Assembly (NCBI RefSeq): GCF_019393635.1
Contig: NC_057867.1
Span: 58,918,492 to 58,982,491, forward strand
Direction of reading: 5' to 3'
Length of the DNA: 64,000 nt
DNA from: Dromiciops gliroides
Lineage: Eukaryota > Chordata > Mammalia > Microbiotheria > Microbiotheriidae
The notes beneath the pieces were generated by a model. That model saw only the letters and a program-made list of their open reading frames with translations. It was not told the origin of the DNA and searched no databases. How positions within the stretch are numbered: position 1 is the first letter of the stretch; each line of letters starts with the position of its first letter. A program made the translations under genes and the position numbers. Positions 44,415 through 55,780 of the stretch are shown in pieces.

Positions 44415-44908
44415 TACTCTCTCTTTCTGTCTCTCTCTCTGTCTCTCTCTGTGTCTGTCTGTCTCTGTCTCTGTCTGTCTCCATTTGTCTGTCTCTGTCT
44501 CTGTGTCTGTCTCTCTCTGTCTCTGTCTGTCTCTGTGTCTCTGTGTCTGTCTGTCTCTGTTTCTCTCTGTCTGTCTCTGTGTCTCTCTGTGTCTTTGTCT
44601 CTGCGTCTCTGTGTCTGTCTGTGTTTCTCTATCTGTCTCTCTCTCTGTGTCTGTCTGTCTCTGTTTCTGTCTGTCTCCATTTGTCTGTCTCTGTCTCTGT
44701 GTCTGTCTCTGTGTCTCTGTGTCTGTCTGTCTCTGTGTCTGCATCTCTGTGTCTGTCTGTCTCTGTTTCTCTATCTGTCTCTCTCTGTGTCTCTGTCTCT
44801 GTGTCTGTCTCTATCTCTCTCTGTCTCTCTGTGTGTCTCTCTCTCTGTGTCTCTGTCTCTGTGTCTGTCTCTGTGTCTGTGTCTGTGTCTGTCTCTCTGT
44901 CTCTGTCA
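44415..44908. repeat. (TCTCTGTC)n-type simple repeat
   Basis: About 490 bp of interrupted TCTGTC/TCTCTG tract. Frames up to 184 codons (Ser/Leu/Val/Cys on plus, Arg/Gln/Asp/Thr on minus) come from the repeat. Confidence 0.97.
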
Positions 44909-44911
44909 TTC

Positions 44912-45008
44912 GAATAGAAACTCCTTCTAGGAGGGATCTGTTTCATTCCTGTATGCCTAGTGCCTAGAACATAATAGGCACTTAATAATTGTTGTTGATT
45001 GATGATTA
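44912..45008 (+). mobile_element. L2-like 3' tail
   Basis: 'ctccttctaggagggatctg', 'tgcctagtgcctagaacata' and 'aggcacttaataattgttgt' are an L2 3' end. Confidence 0.65.
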
Positions 45009-45009
45009 T

Positions 45010-45490
45010 AGGCAAGGGTTGCAAGTTCATGTTATGCCCAGTGTATACGCTCCATGGTCCTAATACAAATGGGAACAAATGAACTGATCTGGGCTCCTTA
45101 CTAGGCCAGTGGTCTCTCCCTGTACCTCACACTCACTGTCTTTATGGAGGGAAAAAGAATCTTATTACTTGGAGACCAAAGTACTTCCTTTGAGAATGGG
45201 CTTCCAAAGGCCACTGTTTGGACTGATTGGTCTGATTGTGATATCTGGATTATTGAAGCCACAAGTGCCAATGGGCAGGGATGGAACAGAATCCCAGAAT
45301 TTCAGAGCAGGCAGGGCCGTTGTCATCCATCCAGTCTGAAAAGGCCATACCTGAAAAAGAACCCTCACTCTAACGTATGTGATAAGTGGCTAAGTGAGCC
45401 TTTGCTCAGAATCTAATGATAGTACACCTGTCGCCCCCAAGGCACTCCATCCCACTGATGGGATGGCTATAAATCATTAGCATTAGCCTC
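45010..45490. other. Unique intergenic DNA, no gene seen
   Basis: Only short frames and no recognised repeat; a small MIR trace may lie near 45.29-45.33 kb. Confidence 0.4.
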
Positions 45491-45504
45491 GTCTCTAATA
45501 GGAT

Positions 45505-45735
45505 AACAACAACATTGATGATGATGCTAGCTAGTATAAAGCACTTTCCCCATGTTTCACTTTATATTCTCCCACTCTGGGGGATGGGTGTTATTATTAC
45601 CGCCATTCTACAGATGAGCAAACAGAGGCAGGCAGAGGCTAAGTGATTTGGTCAGGTTCATGGAGCCAGTTAGTAACTGAGACAAGACTTAAACTTAGAT
45701 ATTCCTGCTTCCAAGTGTATGCTCTGTTTTGCTGG
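45505..45735 (-). mobile_element. MIR SINE (antisense)
   Basis: 'tagctagtataaagcacttt', 'gttattattaccgccattct' and 'gatgagcaaacagaggcagg' show an antisense MIR. Confidence 0.65.
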
Positions 45736-46069
45736 AGGATTAGAAGGCCTGCCTGGGATCATATGTCTTCAAGACCAGGCAGATGGTCTGGTGTAGGCAC
45801 AGGATTTAGCCCCTACCTCTGTCCTCTGTTAGGTTTTGTCCGCAGAGGAAATGGGCCTGGATAAGCAATACAGAGATCCTCACGTTGGAAAAGTAACTGA
45901 CCTCAACTATGTTGAAGAACTTAGTTATTCTCTGAGATCTTGGCATTAACAAATTTAAGAAGGAAGAGGGAACACCTCCCAATTAAGAAGCTAGGGAAGG
46001 AGTTGGGGGGGGCAGGGACACACTTGAGAGTAATCTACTTAAATTGGGTGTCCTTACATCTCAATCATA

Positions 46070-46265
46070 ATAACAGCTCACATTTCTGTAACCCCTTAAG
46101 GTGTGTGAAGTACTTCACACAAATTAGCTCATTTGATCCTCATCTGAACCCCCTAAGGGGTTTTCTTGGGCAGGGAAGGTGAAATTCTTCTACCTGTTTT
46201 ATACATGAAACCAAGTAAGACTCAAAAGAAAGTCGAATGACTTCTTCAAGGTCTCGTAAGTTTCA
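46070..46265 (-). mobile_element. MIR SINE (antisense)
   Basis: 'acagctcacatttctgtaac', 'cacacaaattagctcatttg' and 'gatcctcatctgaaccccct' mark an antisense MIR. Confidence 0.6.
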
Positions 46266-46269
46266 GAGA

Positions 46270-47105
46270 TGGGGGGGTGGGGAGGGCTGGGGTGAGGAGT
46301 GTAGAACATCCCCGTTTTCTCTGTTGTAGAAATGGAACTCTGCTGTATGGAGATGCCTCCTAAGAAGATCCTATTTTTAAGGTCCGCACCATGGAGCACA
46401 AGCTCAGACAGGTTTTTAGGACAAACCCAGTGATGGAATGTCTTATCTGAGTCCCAGCTATGTTGGGAGTTGGCTCCATAGGGTGTATTTTTCATCCACA
46501 GTCACTCTCCTAGACTTGCTGCTAAGTCATAAAGGGAGTTAAAATCTTCATGGTTGGAGGGTCCCCATCCCACCAACAAAGTTACTGCTTCTGGAAGTTT
46601 TCTCAACTGAGGGAAATAAGGCTCAGAGAGAGTGTCAAAATTGCTTGTACATGATCTCATAGTCATTATTCAGTCAAGACTCAAACTCAAGCCCCCTGAT
46701 AGTTTAGGACCCGTGGGTCTTCTGCTATGCATGCCATGCTGCCTCTCTTAATTCTGCTACCAAACTTTCTTTGGCCATGACTGACAAGTCCCTGCCTCAT
46801 TTTCACTCCTCCCTCCCCCTGCCTTCCTTCTCCCCCTGGCCACAAGGGTGTTTCACATACTGTAGGCCCACCCACAGCTTTCCTGCACTAGTCTACACTG
46901 GGAATTATGGAAACAAAGGGGAATCAGAATCCTCTTCTTTGACCTAATATAACTAAACAAATCAGGATAACTGTGAGAACTTGGGATACCAGGAAATTCA
47001 TCTAGACCCAGCCTTGATTTTCTGGATATTCTTGAGAGAAATGTACTAGGGTAGGACGTGACACCATCTTGACTTTAAAACAAATAAAACTTGGATCAAT
47101 AGTGA
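46270..47105. other. Intergenic DNA, one weak MIR trace
   Basis: A diverged antisense MIR may lie at about 46600-46750. No coding signal is seen. Confidence 0.4.
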
Positions 47106-47111
47106 TGTTTT

Positions 47112-47500
47112 ATAAGAGGGTTTTTATTCAAATGCATGAGTGGCTATTTTTAAGAATGAAAATATTAGAGATAGGCCCTGCGGGACACCCTAGTAGATGT
47201 AGGTGACAAAGCCAAGCTGGCACTGGCTCAGGCCTTGGGTGTTCCAGACCTAGCTGACAGTGGCACAGAGGGAGACCAGGATGGAGTACATCTGAAGCAG
47301 CATGCCCACACACAACTCCTGTGCTATCCTTTACAGCCTTTAAGCCTGCCAGCTTCCAGACGCATACACCACACCATGCAGAAAGCGATTGCAAAGATGG
47401 AGCCATGACCAGCAAGATGCCTTCAGGCAAAGCACTTTGATTTCTCTCGCAAAGTATCTGGAACAAGCAAGACCCAAACAGTCTGTGAAACAGCTTGTCG
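47112..47500 (-). pseudogene. Gene C: short, decayed relative of gene B
   Basis: On the minus strand GCTGTTTCAC and CTTGTTCCAGAT match gene B at its N-terminus (GCTGCTTCAC, CTTGTTCCAGAT). Translation gives LFGSCLFQILCE against LLAYCLFQMLWA. A GTCATGGCTCC then corresponds to the shared internal ATG, and MRLEAGRL in another frame matches RRLQAGRQ. Most of the middle is missing. The end reaches CATTTGAATAAAAACC, where a TGA stop precedes and overlaps AATAAA, as in the relatives. At least two frame changes and several stops show that it is dead. It sits between B and D on the same strand, consistent with tandem duplication. Confidence 0.5.
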
Positions 47501-47504
47501 ACTT

Positions 47505-47995
47505 CTAGGGCTTAGGTCCTTGGGTGCATTGACCACCCTCTTGGTTGGAGGAAGTAGCTGAGCCCCTTCACTTTGGGTTTCTCAATATCCTCCAAGCTTT
47601 TCATAGCACACAAGGCTGGTTTCAGACCACCATCTTGCTGCTGACTAGATAATGAATTACTGGAATGAGTGACATTACAACTTTTCTTTCTCTTTTCACA
47701 CTCTACCCTTCTTGTTTCTGCCTTCCTTGACCTCAAACCAGGCCCAGTCACATACATGCTGGCACAGCCTTCCCCCAAATATCTGCTGCCAGGCATTTGG
47801 GAATTTCTGTGCTCAGTGCCCTTCCTAACAATGGATTTGGAAGGACTTTAGAGGCCATATACCCAGTATTGCAAGATGGCCTTGACACAATGGAATGTCT
47901 TTAGTATTGATCTCTTGTACCCCTCCCTCTGCCTCTTAGAACCTGTGTGAATTAGACAATCACTTCACTCACCTGTTTGGACCTCAGTTTCCTCA
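47505..47995. other. Unique intergenic DNA, no gene seen
   Basis: A 94-codon minus frame (47512-47796) lies just upstream of gene C but shows no similarity to its relatives. Confidence 0.4.
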
Positions 47996-48014
47996 AATGT
48001 AAAATGAGTGGATC

Positions 48015-48169
48015 GGGGGCAGCTAGGTGGCGCAGTGGATAAAGCACCGGCCCTGGATTCAGGAGTACCTGAGTTCAAATCCGGCCTCAGACACTTGACA
48101 CTTAGTAGCTGTGTGACCCTGGGCAAGTCACTTAACCCCCATTGCCCCGCAAAAAAAAAAAAGAAAAAA
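48015..48169 (+). mobile_element. MAR1/WSINE1-type SINE with perfect target duplication
   Basis: Near-consensus copy flanked by the 14-bp direct repeat AAAATGAGTGGATC at 48001-48014 and 48170-48183, so a fairly young insertion. Confidence 0.96.
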
Positions 48170-48189
48170 AAAATGAGTGGATCATTCAC

Positions 48190-49275
48190 GAAATGAAATC
48201 CCATCCAAGATAATGGCAGAATGAATGGGAGGTTTCCCTCATGATCAGGATTTATTACCATTCTGTTATTATTATAATTATGTTCTGTAAGTAAGACAAA
48301 GTATAGACAGGCAATAAGAGTACACTTGGGTTTAGGGTTATTATTTGTCATGATATATTTAATATTTCACTTTTCTTAAAGATATTCAGCTGGGAGTTAA
48401 AATTTATGATTAAAAGATTTTTCCCCTGCATTTTCTTAAAAAAGGGGAAAAAAACAGCTGCCTTGGGAAAAAGTGGGTTGTTCATGTCTACATCTCTCCC
48501 CCACCAGGGCCCTCCTTTTTCAGATGAGTTTTCTTGATGCCTTTTGCTTTTACATTGTATTCACTTCCCCATATACTCCTGCTGGCTGCAAAATCCCTCT
48601 TTTGCAGGATTATCTCCTATAAGGTGCCCAAAGGAACAACTACAACTGGAAATTTAACATTCCCAGTAACTTGTACTTTGAGTGAAAAAATCCTCTGGCT
48701 TGTTGGGAGAGAGGTATCTTGGCTTTGAAAGTGTACGTCAAAACCTCCAAATAGAACAGCTCTCTCCTGTAGCAGAAAGCTACAAAGCTCACCGAGGGCA
48801 AGGTCCAGCCCCCATCTAGACCCAGAAACCTTCTCTGGTCCCATTGAGGATGGATGGTCTGGTTGTCCATAGAGGTTGATGGTCCACACAGCAGGATGTT
48901 TTTTTCTTTCTTTTGAATCAAGCATTCTCTCTCCCTGCCCCTTCCCCTCTCCCCCTCTCTCCCACTCTTGTCCCATCCCCAGAATTGTATAAGGGTAGCA
49001 AATACTGACAACAGATCCATCCAGGCCAGTTCCTGGCACCACCCCCACCCACTGCTTGGCAATTACTTTGCCTTAAAACCACTCGATGTTTTCTGTTTGG
49101 AGATTTAAAGCTAGCTCATGGTCTTATACGCTTTGGAGTGACACTCCTTTAGGCTGCCTGCATTTTAGTCCCCCTTGTCTTTTGTTTTGGTTTGTTCTTA
49201 AAGGTGATCAAGCTGGCCCTCCAAACACCCTCTCCAGGTTAGTGGTGGAGTCATTCAGCCAAGTCATGTGCTTAA
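48190..49275. other. Unique intergenic DNA, no gene seen
   Basis: Two overlapping minus-strand frames of about 140 codons (48617-49062) exist but show no motif, share no similarity with A-D, and differ in frame over the same bases. I do not call them. Confidence 0.4.
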
Positions 49276-49288
49276 ACTTAAAATAAAG

Positions 49289-49597
<309 letters not shown>

Positions 49598-49599
49598 GA

Positions 49600-51900
49600 C
49601 ATGTTGGGAAGTAGGGTTTTCTGTTTTTAAAAGTCTCTATATTTATTCAGGAAGCACAGCATGGCAGGTGATAGCAGTAGAATGGATTAGTAGGAAGTGC
49701 CCTGATTTTCTAAGTTGGGAGATGACCACCTCGGTAACTTCCAAACTTGCTGGCATAGAATCCCAAGTGGAAGCACTGAGAGCCAGATCACAGGGCACTG
49801 AGAAGGGAAGGGTTAGTAGGGAAGTCCCTGCGTTCAGAGTGACACAATAGCACTGTGTGTATGGAGAGATAATTGCGTGACTCTTTAAGCCCTTGACTGA
49901 CTCAGTTCCCCCAACTATAAAATGAAGGGCGCCCTGAAGTACCTTCCAGCTCGAACATTCTATAACTAGGTAGAATTCTCTTTAGAAAAGTCTGGCAGTT
50001 AAACTGCCCACCAGCTAAGTGTAAGAATGGGGCAGGGCAGTCCAGAAGGAGGGGGATCCCCTGGACTAAGTAGAATTAGAACCTTAAAGTTTGGGTTGGT
50101 TACCTCTCTGAAAGGGGACCAAAGAGAGAACAGAGCCAGGTAGTCAATGACATAAAAAATCAGGGTGGGCCAAAACAGAATCTTAGGATTAGACCAGGAA
50201 AGGACCCTCAGCTCGGAGGGGGACAGTGGAACTGACCCTTCCGCTTTCAGATTCTTTCCACACTGTTCCATCCAATGGAATTCAACAAAAACATTCATTA
50301 AATGCTTACTCTGTGTGCCAGCCAGCTGCACCAGGGGACACGTGGTGCCCGTTCCCTCAAGCACTTGTGTCCAAGGCAGGTGGTGCTAATGAATAAAGCC
50401 AACAATTCGAACCCAATGGGGATCAGGAAGACCTGGAGTTGGATCCCATCACAGACACTACTATCTGTGTGACTGGACAAGTCCCTTCAGCCTCTGCCAG
50501 TCCCAACTAGTTGCCTTGTCTTTAAGATATCTGCAGTAACTACCCCCATCCCCACCTCTGCCCCTCATTGTGAGACTCAAAGGAGTGACATGTTTAGAAC
50601 ATACTTTCACATATCTTGGTACATGCTTTAGAAATGCCATGCCGGTGCTTGTCATCTTCCCTGGGTGAGGGCATGGGGGAAAACAACATGTACACACAGA
50701 TAAGGTAGCATCATAATACAAAACTCGTGATAGGGACAAGGAAGGGCCAGCAAACTCTAGGGATATTTAGGATGGGGGTGAAGAACACTTTGTGGGAGAG
50801 AGAAGGGGGCAGCATGAGGGCAGGGGTGGCACCTGAAAGGGGTTTGAAGGAGGAAGAGGAGGACTCTGAAAGGGAAGGGTGAGTTCTCAGGGACATAGGG
50901 AAAGCAAGCCTGGTACTTAGCGTAGGCCCAAGCTCCATATGTTGCCAGGCCTGACTGTCGCCATCTGACTGGGACTTGGGAGACCACAGTCTGAATCTGG
51001 GGGCCTAGTTCCCAAAGAAATGCCCACTTCTTCCTGTCAGGCTTCAGACAGGGCCACCTAGGTAGCTCCTAGAGTCTCCCTTTGGAAGGTCTCCCTTGGT
51101 TTCTAGATTGAAAATCAACCTTGATCTCCTATGAAGTCACAGTTAGTCCTTTGTTATGATGCCATTGAATATGTTCCTGATACTCCTCCCCCTGCCCACA
51201 CACACTATAGGACTTGTGGGGACAATGCAGAGATGGGATCCAAGCCAGGCTAGAGCAACATGAGTATAACTAAAATTGGGTACCTTGGTCAAGCATCTGG
51301 CCTTTGGGAGTCAATACCCAGAACAGTCAATCACGGAAAAAATATCTGGGCATTGGAACCAGGGCAACCTAACCTACCTTGATGTTTGTTTTGTGTTTCC
51401 CTCTTCTTCCTCCATTTCCCCAATTCCCAAAGCTGTAGTATGTCAGGTAACCCTTAACATCTTTTAGACCTGGGAGGGGCCCATCCTGTATCTAAAATCA
51501 TGACATTCTTTACAGGCTGGACACACTCTGGGCTGTCACATGAAAACCCATCTCCATTGCCCCATGCCTAGTTTGTGCCCCCTTCTCCATAAATCTCCTG
51601 AATCCTCTGCCCCAGCAGAAGGCACCCCCAATCTCTTTTCTCAACTGAACTCAATCCTAAAAAGGAGATTTCCCTGACCACTATTATACCTACTTAACTA
51701 CCTCCCATTTTTAGAGCAAACTCAAAGTCCAATGTGAGGTGTGAAAGAACATTTTTCATAACTAGCAGGGCAGATCAGGGAAGGCTTCCTGGACTAGGGG
51801 ACTTTTCATTTGGGATTGCAAGAGGGGGTTCTTGGGCAGTCAAGTGGGGAGCTCTAGCAACCTCTTAACTAAGAAAGAAACACCACAAGGAGTCTCCGAG
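49600..51900. other. Intergenic DNA, MIR pieces, no gene seen
   Basis: A sense MIR 3' half lies at about 49860-49980 ('ccccaactataaaatgaagg'), and another at about 50400-50560 is weak. The rest is unique. Frames up to 121 codons show no motif. Confidence 0.4.
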
Positions 51901-51919
51901 CCATTTCACACAGGGTCAC

Positions 51920-51925
51920 TTTATT
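51920..51925 (-). promoter_or_regulatory. Poly(A) signal overlapping the gene D stop
   Basis: The minus strand reads ATTGAATAAAGTG: the TAA stop is inside AATAAA. GT-rich CCCTGTGTGAAATGG follows within 20 bases. Confidence 0.75.
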
Positions 51926-52958
51926 CAATGACCTGAAGGTACAGGTAGATGCAGTAGACAGAGAACATCAGGATGGTGAGCACGCAAATGTTCCTGATGT
52001 TCTGGTATAGGGCCTGCCTTGGTGACTGGATATCCTGCTTCCTTTTCACTCTACCTAGCTGTTGGCTGCTGCTCATGGATGTAAGTGTGGTGTGAATGTT
52101 GTGGTACCTTACTAGGGCGTTAGGGGCCTGGAGTGTATGGCTAGTGATGGGATAAGAGCGAGGAGGGCTCTGGCGGAAAGCATTTGGCTCAGGGATGTGC
52201 TCATGATGACGACGATGGCGGCGGTGCAGCTGCTGTTGTTGTTGATGTTGGTGATGATGTTCCCGCTGCTGCTGTTGCTCTCGCTCCCATTCCCGCTGGG
52301 GCCTCTGATGGATGTTGTAGTTGGGGAGGCTTGGGAAATGAGGTTCAGCTGGGTTGACTTGAAAGGGCAGCAAGTTGTGTTGGCCTCGGTTGATGTGTAA
52401 AGGCTGCCCTTCCCAGACTGGAGGAGAAGGCCTTCGCCAACGTAATCTGATACCTTCTACGGTGCGATGACGACGTCTGGGGCTTCTGGCCAACCGATGA
52501 ACATTTCTGCCCCAGAACCACATCTGCCATAGCTGTCTCAGTATCCTGGCTCCGTGATGAATCCTAGCGCAGAGCCTGTACACACGTATGATGATCAAAG
52601 TGAAGAGTAGAAGGTACAGAATGACCTTTAGGACTACTTCATAACCGTTTTCCTGGTAAAAGAAGACCAGGCCATAATAGGCCCATTATGACCCATTAAG
52701 CAGTGACACTATTTGCTCCTGCCTAGGGTGTCTTAGAAGCTGGAGAGCGAAACCGCGGGTCATGGGAAGCAGAATAGTAAAGAGTGATATAGCACAGGTC
52801 TTCATCATAGGTAGTACCTGACACAGGGCCCATAGGGTAGGGATACGTACCTGAGAATAGACATTCTGAGCCAGGATGGTCATCAATTCTGTGTTCATCT
52901 GGAAGAGGTTGGAAACATGAACAGCCAAGACATACAGACAGTTGTAAATCACGCCCAT
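51921..52958 (-). pseudogene. Gene D: novel membrane-type protein, one in-frame stop
   Basis: From the ATG at 52958 (ACCATGG context) one frame runs 345 codons to TAA at 51921, broken only by a TAA at 52686-52688 (codon 91). The stop aligns with Gln135 of gene B (QWANCG against *WAYYG), so it fits one C-to-T change. Features in order: hydrophobic N-terminus (about 1-20), RIPTLWALC (38-46), GFALQLLRHPR (69-79, shared with gene A), WAYYGLVFFYQE (92-103), a hydrophobic VILYLLLFTLIII near 111-123, and Arg-rich RSPRRRHR. A Gln/His-rich stretch follows at about 220-254, then KRKQ and LYQNIRNICV leading to a C-terminal hydrophobic helix. Upstream of the ATG the frame that aligns with B residues 1-39 is disturbed by small length changes. 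It is probably a recently lost gene, or one with an inactive allele in this individual; read-through cannot be excluded. The function is unknown. Confidence 0.6.
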
Positions 52959-53167
52959 GGTTGTTAGGAGAATTAGCAGCACGATGTCAAGTCTTTAACC
53001 CAGAGGGTCTGAAACAAACACTAAAGCATGAGCATTAACTAGAAAATCTGTGGTCAATCTAAGGACTCGGTGAGGCATCACCTCTGGTTAGGTGGAGGGG
53101 AGTGTGGAGGCCCCAGCTCCAGTCCCCAGCTGGGACGAGGTGGGTATGTGAACACCAGCTTGGGCCC

Positions 53168-53212
53168 CCTCAATAAATACAGCCAGGTGGAATGTCACAA
53201 TGGGTGACATCA
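53168..53212 (-). promoter_or_regulatory. Candidate promoter of gene D: CRE-like site and TATA-like box
   Basis: In gene orientation TGATGTCA (53205-53212) is followed about 25 bases on by GTATTTATTG (53171-53180), a weak TATA-like box. The octamer is about 130 bp from the region aligning with the gene B start. GTCAC and GTGAC around 'aatgg' form a small palindrome beside it. Confidence 0.45.
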
Positions 53213-53249
53213 CAAGAGCCCTGGCAGTGAGGTCAGCATGGGAGGAAGC

Positions 53250-53400
53250 ACTTGTGACCTTTCATGGGAAAGGTGACTTTTGTGTTGTTGCTAAATGGTA
53301 TATAATCAATGTATCAATGCCACTGGCTACCTATTTCCTCTTTCTGGGCCTCGGTTTCTCTTTCTGTAAAATGAGGGACATTGAACCAAATGAACATTGA
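53250..53400 (+). mobile_element. MIR-like fragment
   Basis: 'gggcctcggtttctctttct' followed by 'gtaaaatgagggacattgaa' is the MIR 3' core. Confidence 0.45.
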
Positions 53401-53790
53401 ACTTAACTGGAAAGAGCCCTTATGACCACAATATTGTCTGATCCTGTGTCCAGAACTAAATACACCATCACACACACTGATTTAGGACTTCCTGATTGAT
53501 GTTTCTGGGACCCCCCCCCCACTGATCTAGTCTCCATCTGCTCAGTTAACAAGGCCAGTTAGTTCCAGCTTCCAAACATGGATAACATCTATCTCCATTT
53601 TTTTCTCTCCCACTGTCTTTATGTTTCTCTTACCCTCTCTAGTGAAATATGGAGAAAAGGAAGTAGTAAAGATATAAAGAAGAGAAAGACAAAGACACAA
53701 AGGAAGGAAAGAAAAAGGGGGAGAAAAATGAAGAAGAGCCTGGGGAGGAGAGAGACAGAGACAGAGAAAGAGAGAAGGACACAGAGAGAC

Positions 53791-53858
<68 letters not shown>

Positions 53859-54503
53859 AGATTAAGAATGTACAGCTGATAGGACTCAATAACTTCTAGC
53901 CACCATGCCTGGGTAAACTTATCAGAGTAGATGGGACATCCAAGCTACTACTGCCAGTGAGAGATCGATCACTAAAACGCTGTGATCAGTGGGAAAATTG
54001 ACACTGAACTAAAATAATGCTTTTTTATGTTGCTACTCCCCTCCCCATCAACTTCTCCTATCCATAGGACAGGCAAAATGTGTAGACAATGTAGTAGTGA
54101 AGATATAAGATGGTGATCAAGAAGGGGGGAAGAAAGAGATGAGGGAAAGAGTTAAAGAGAAGGAAGAGAGAGATGGTGGTAGGAGAAGGGATGGAGGGGG
54201 AAGAAAGAGTGGGATATAGGGAGGGAAAGAGGGAGAGAAGTGGGGAAGAGAGTGAGGAGGCAAGGAAGGGAAAGGAAGAAAGGTGGGGAGAAGGGGCAAA
54301 GAGGGAGAGATGGAGGAAGTATTAGAAGAGAGAAAGGAGAGGAAGACAGAGAAGGTGTGAGAAGGGAGATGGGAGAGAGGGGGGAAGGAGGGAGGAGGAA
54401 AGAGAGAGAAGGAGGGAGGGAGGGAGAGAGGGAGAGGGGGGAAGGAGGGAGGGAGGGAGAGAGAGAGGGAGAGGGGGGGAAGGAGGGAGGGAGAGAGAGG
54501 GGG

Positions 54504-54568
<65 letters not shown>

Positions 54569-54626
54569 AGACTTGACAAGACTCATTGAACTCACATCAC
54601 CAGGCCTGAATGAACTTCTTTTTCAG

Positions 54627-54697
54627 GTTAATGAAAGAACAGGCAGACAGGACAGCCGAATCACTACCAGTGAAGGAATACTCATTGAAAACCCCCA
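54627..54697 (+). repeat. Exon-like module D1 (71 nt)
   Basis: Bounded by TTCTTTTTCAG and GTGAGTAGG. The frame starting at the second base gives LMKEQADRTAESLP and on, without stop. The length equals that of the copies at 60516 and 61699. Confidence 0.5.
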
Positions 54698-54826
54698 GTG
54701 AGTAGGAAAGAGGGTACTGGAATACAATCCTGCCAATAGCCCATTTTTCCTAAAATGGGGAAGAGGATGGAGGCTGAACAGGATGTCGGTGGACTTGACT
54801 TTGTGCTCTCTCTGCCAAGATTCTAG

Positions 54827-54898
54827 AACACACTAAAAGAATTCTGGAAAGTACTGGTCCCACCAGGCAGGTGAACACAGTTCTCTTCCTTCAGGCAG
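54827..54898 (+). repeat. Exon-like module E1
   Basis: Preceded by ATTCTAG and followed by GTCAG. After joining to D1 (one base plus two) the frame continues HTKRILESTGPT and VNTVLFLQ without stop. It is 72 nt, one less than the 60.8 and 61.9 kb copies. Confidence 0.45.
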
Positions 54899-55045
54899 GT
54901 CAGTTCAAAGCATCCCTGGCCTTCCTTCAAGTCCCTGCTAAACTCTGACCTTCTGCAGTAAGACTTTTTTCACTATTCCCAGTGTTACTTCTATGCAACT
55001 TACTACCTTTGTGACTTTGTAGGAGATACTTGTAAGAGAGAGAGA

Positions 55046-55100
<55 letters not shown>

Positions 55101-55629
55101 AAGGAAGGAAGGAAGGAAGGAAGGAAGGAAGGAAGGAAGGAAGGAAGGAAGGAAGGAAGGAAGGAAGGAAGGAGGGAGAGGGAGGGGACAGAGAAGGGGA
55201 TAAGGGAGAGCAAGGGGAGAGAGGAAGAGCAAGGAAGAAAGAGTGGGAAAGATAGAGGGAAGAGAAGAAAAGGGGGAAAAACATCAAGGGCAGGAGGAAG
55301 GGTGGGCAAAAGGGGTGCGGGTAAGAGGGGGGAGAAAATAATGGAGCGAGAGGGAGAGGTCAGACAAAGGGGGAAGGTAGAGCAAGGGGAGAGAGGAAGA
55401 AGGAGAGGGGAAGAGAGGAGGTCAAAGGAAAAGAGGAGTGGACAGAGGGGCACAAGAGAGAGAGGGGGGAAGGGGCAAAAGAGAGAGGGGGTTGTGACAA
55501 GAAAGGACTGGCAGATAGAAGGTAGAAGAAGAGAAAGAGGGGGAAAGATAGAAAGGGAGGACCTGACAGGATACAGTGAGCTAAGTCACCAGGCCCTGGT
55601 GAGCTCTGGCTCAGAGTAGGCTCCACCTC

Positions 55630-55780
55630 CCTAACACTGCTCCCAACTATCTCTTTTTGTTCTCCACAGCCCTGATGTTCCTGCTGCCATTTCCTCCACT
55701 TCCCCTGCTCTCAGGACTGGTTGGTTGTATAGACAATGTAGTAGTTAAGATATGAGGAGATGGTGACAGGAAAAGAAAAG
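55630..55780 (+). repeat. Exon-like module P1
   Basis: A pyrimidine-rich tract and TTCTCCACAG (AG at 55668-55669) precede a block with ATGTTCCTGCTGCCATTTCC, ending near GTAGTAGTTAAGATATGAGG. Copies lie at 58.5, 60.2, 61.4 and 62.6 kb. Confidence 0.5.

Noticed and set aside
44376-44967. Frames of 150-184 codons on both strands
   Set aside because: All are products of the TCTCTGTC simple repeat.
48617-49062. Two overlapping minus-strand frames of about 140 codons
   Set aside because: They share the same bases in different frames without motifs, so at most one could be real and neither has support.
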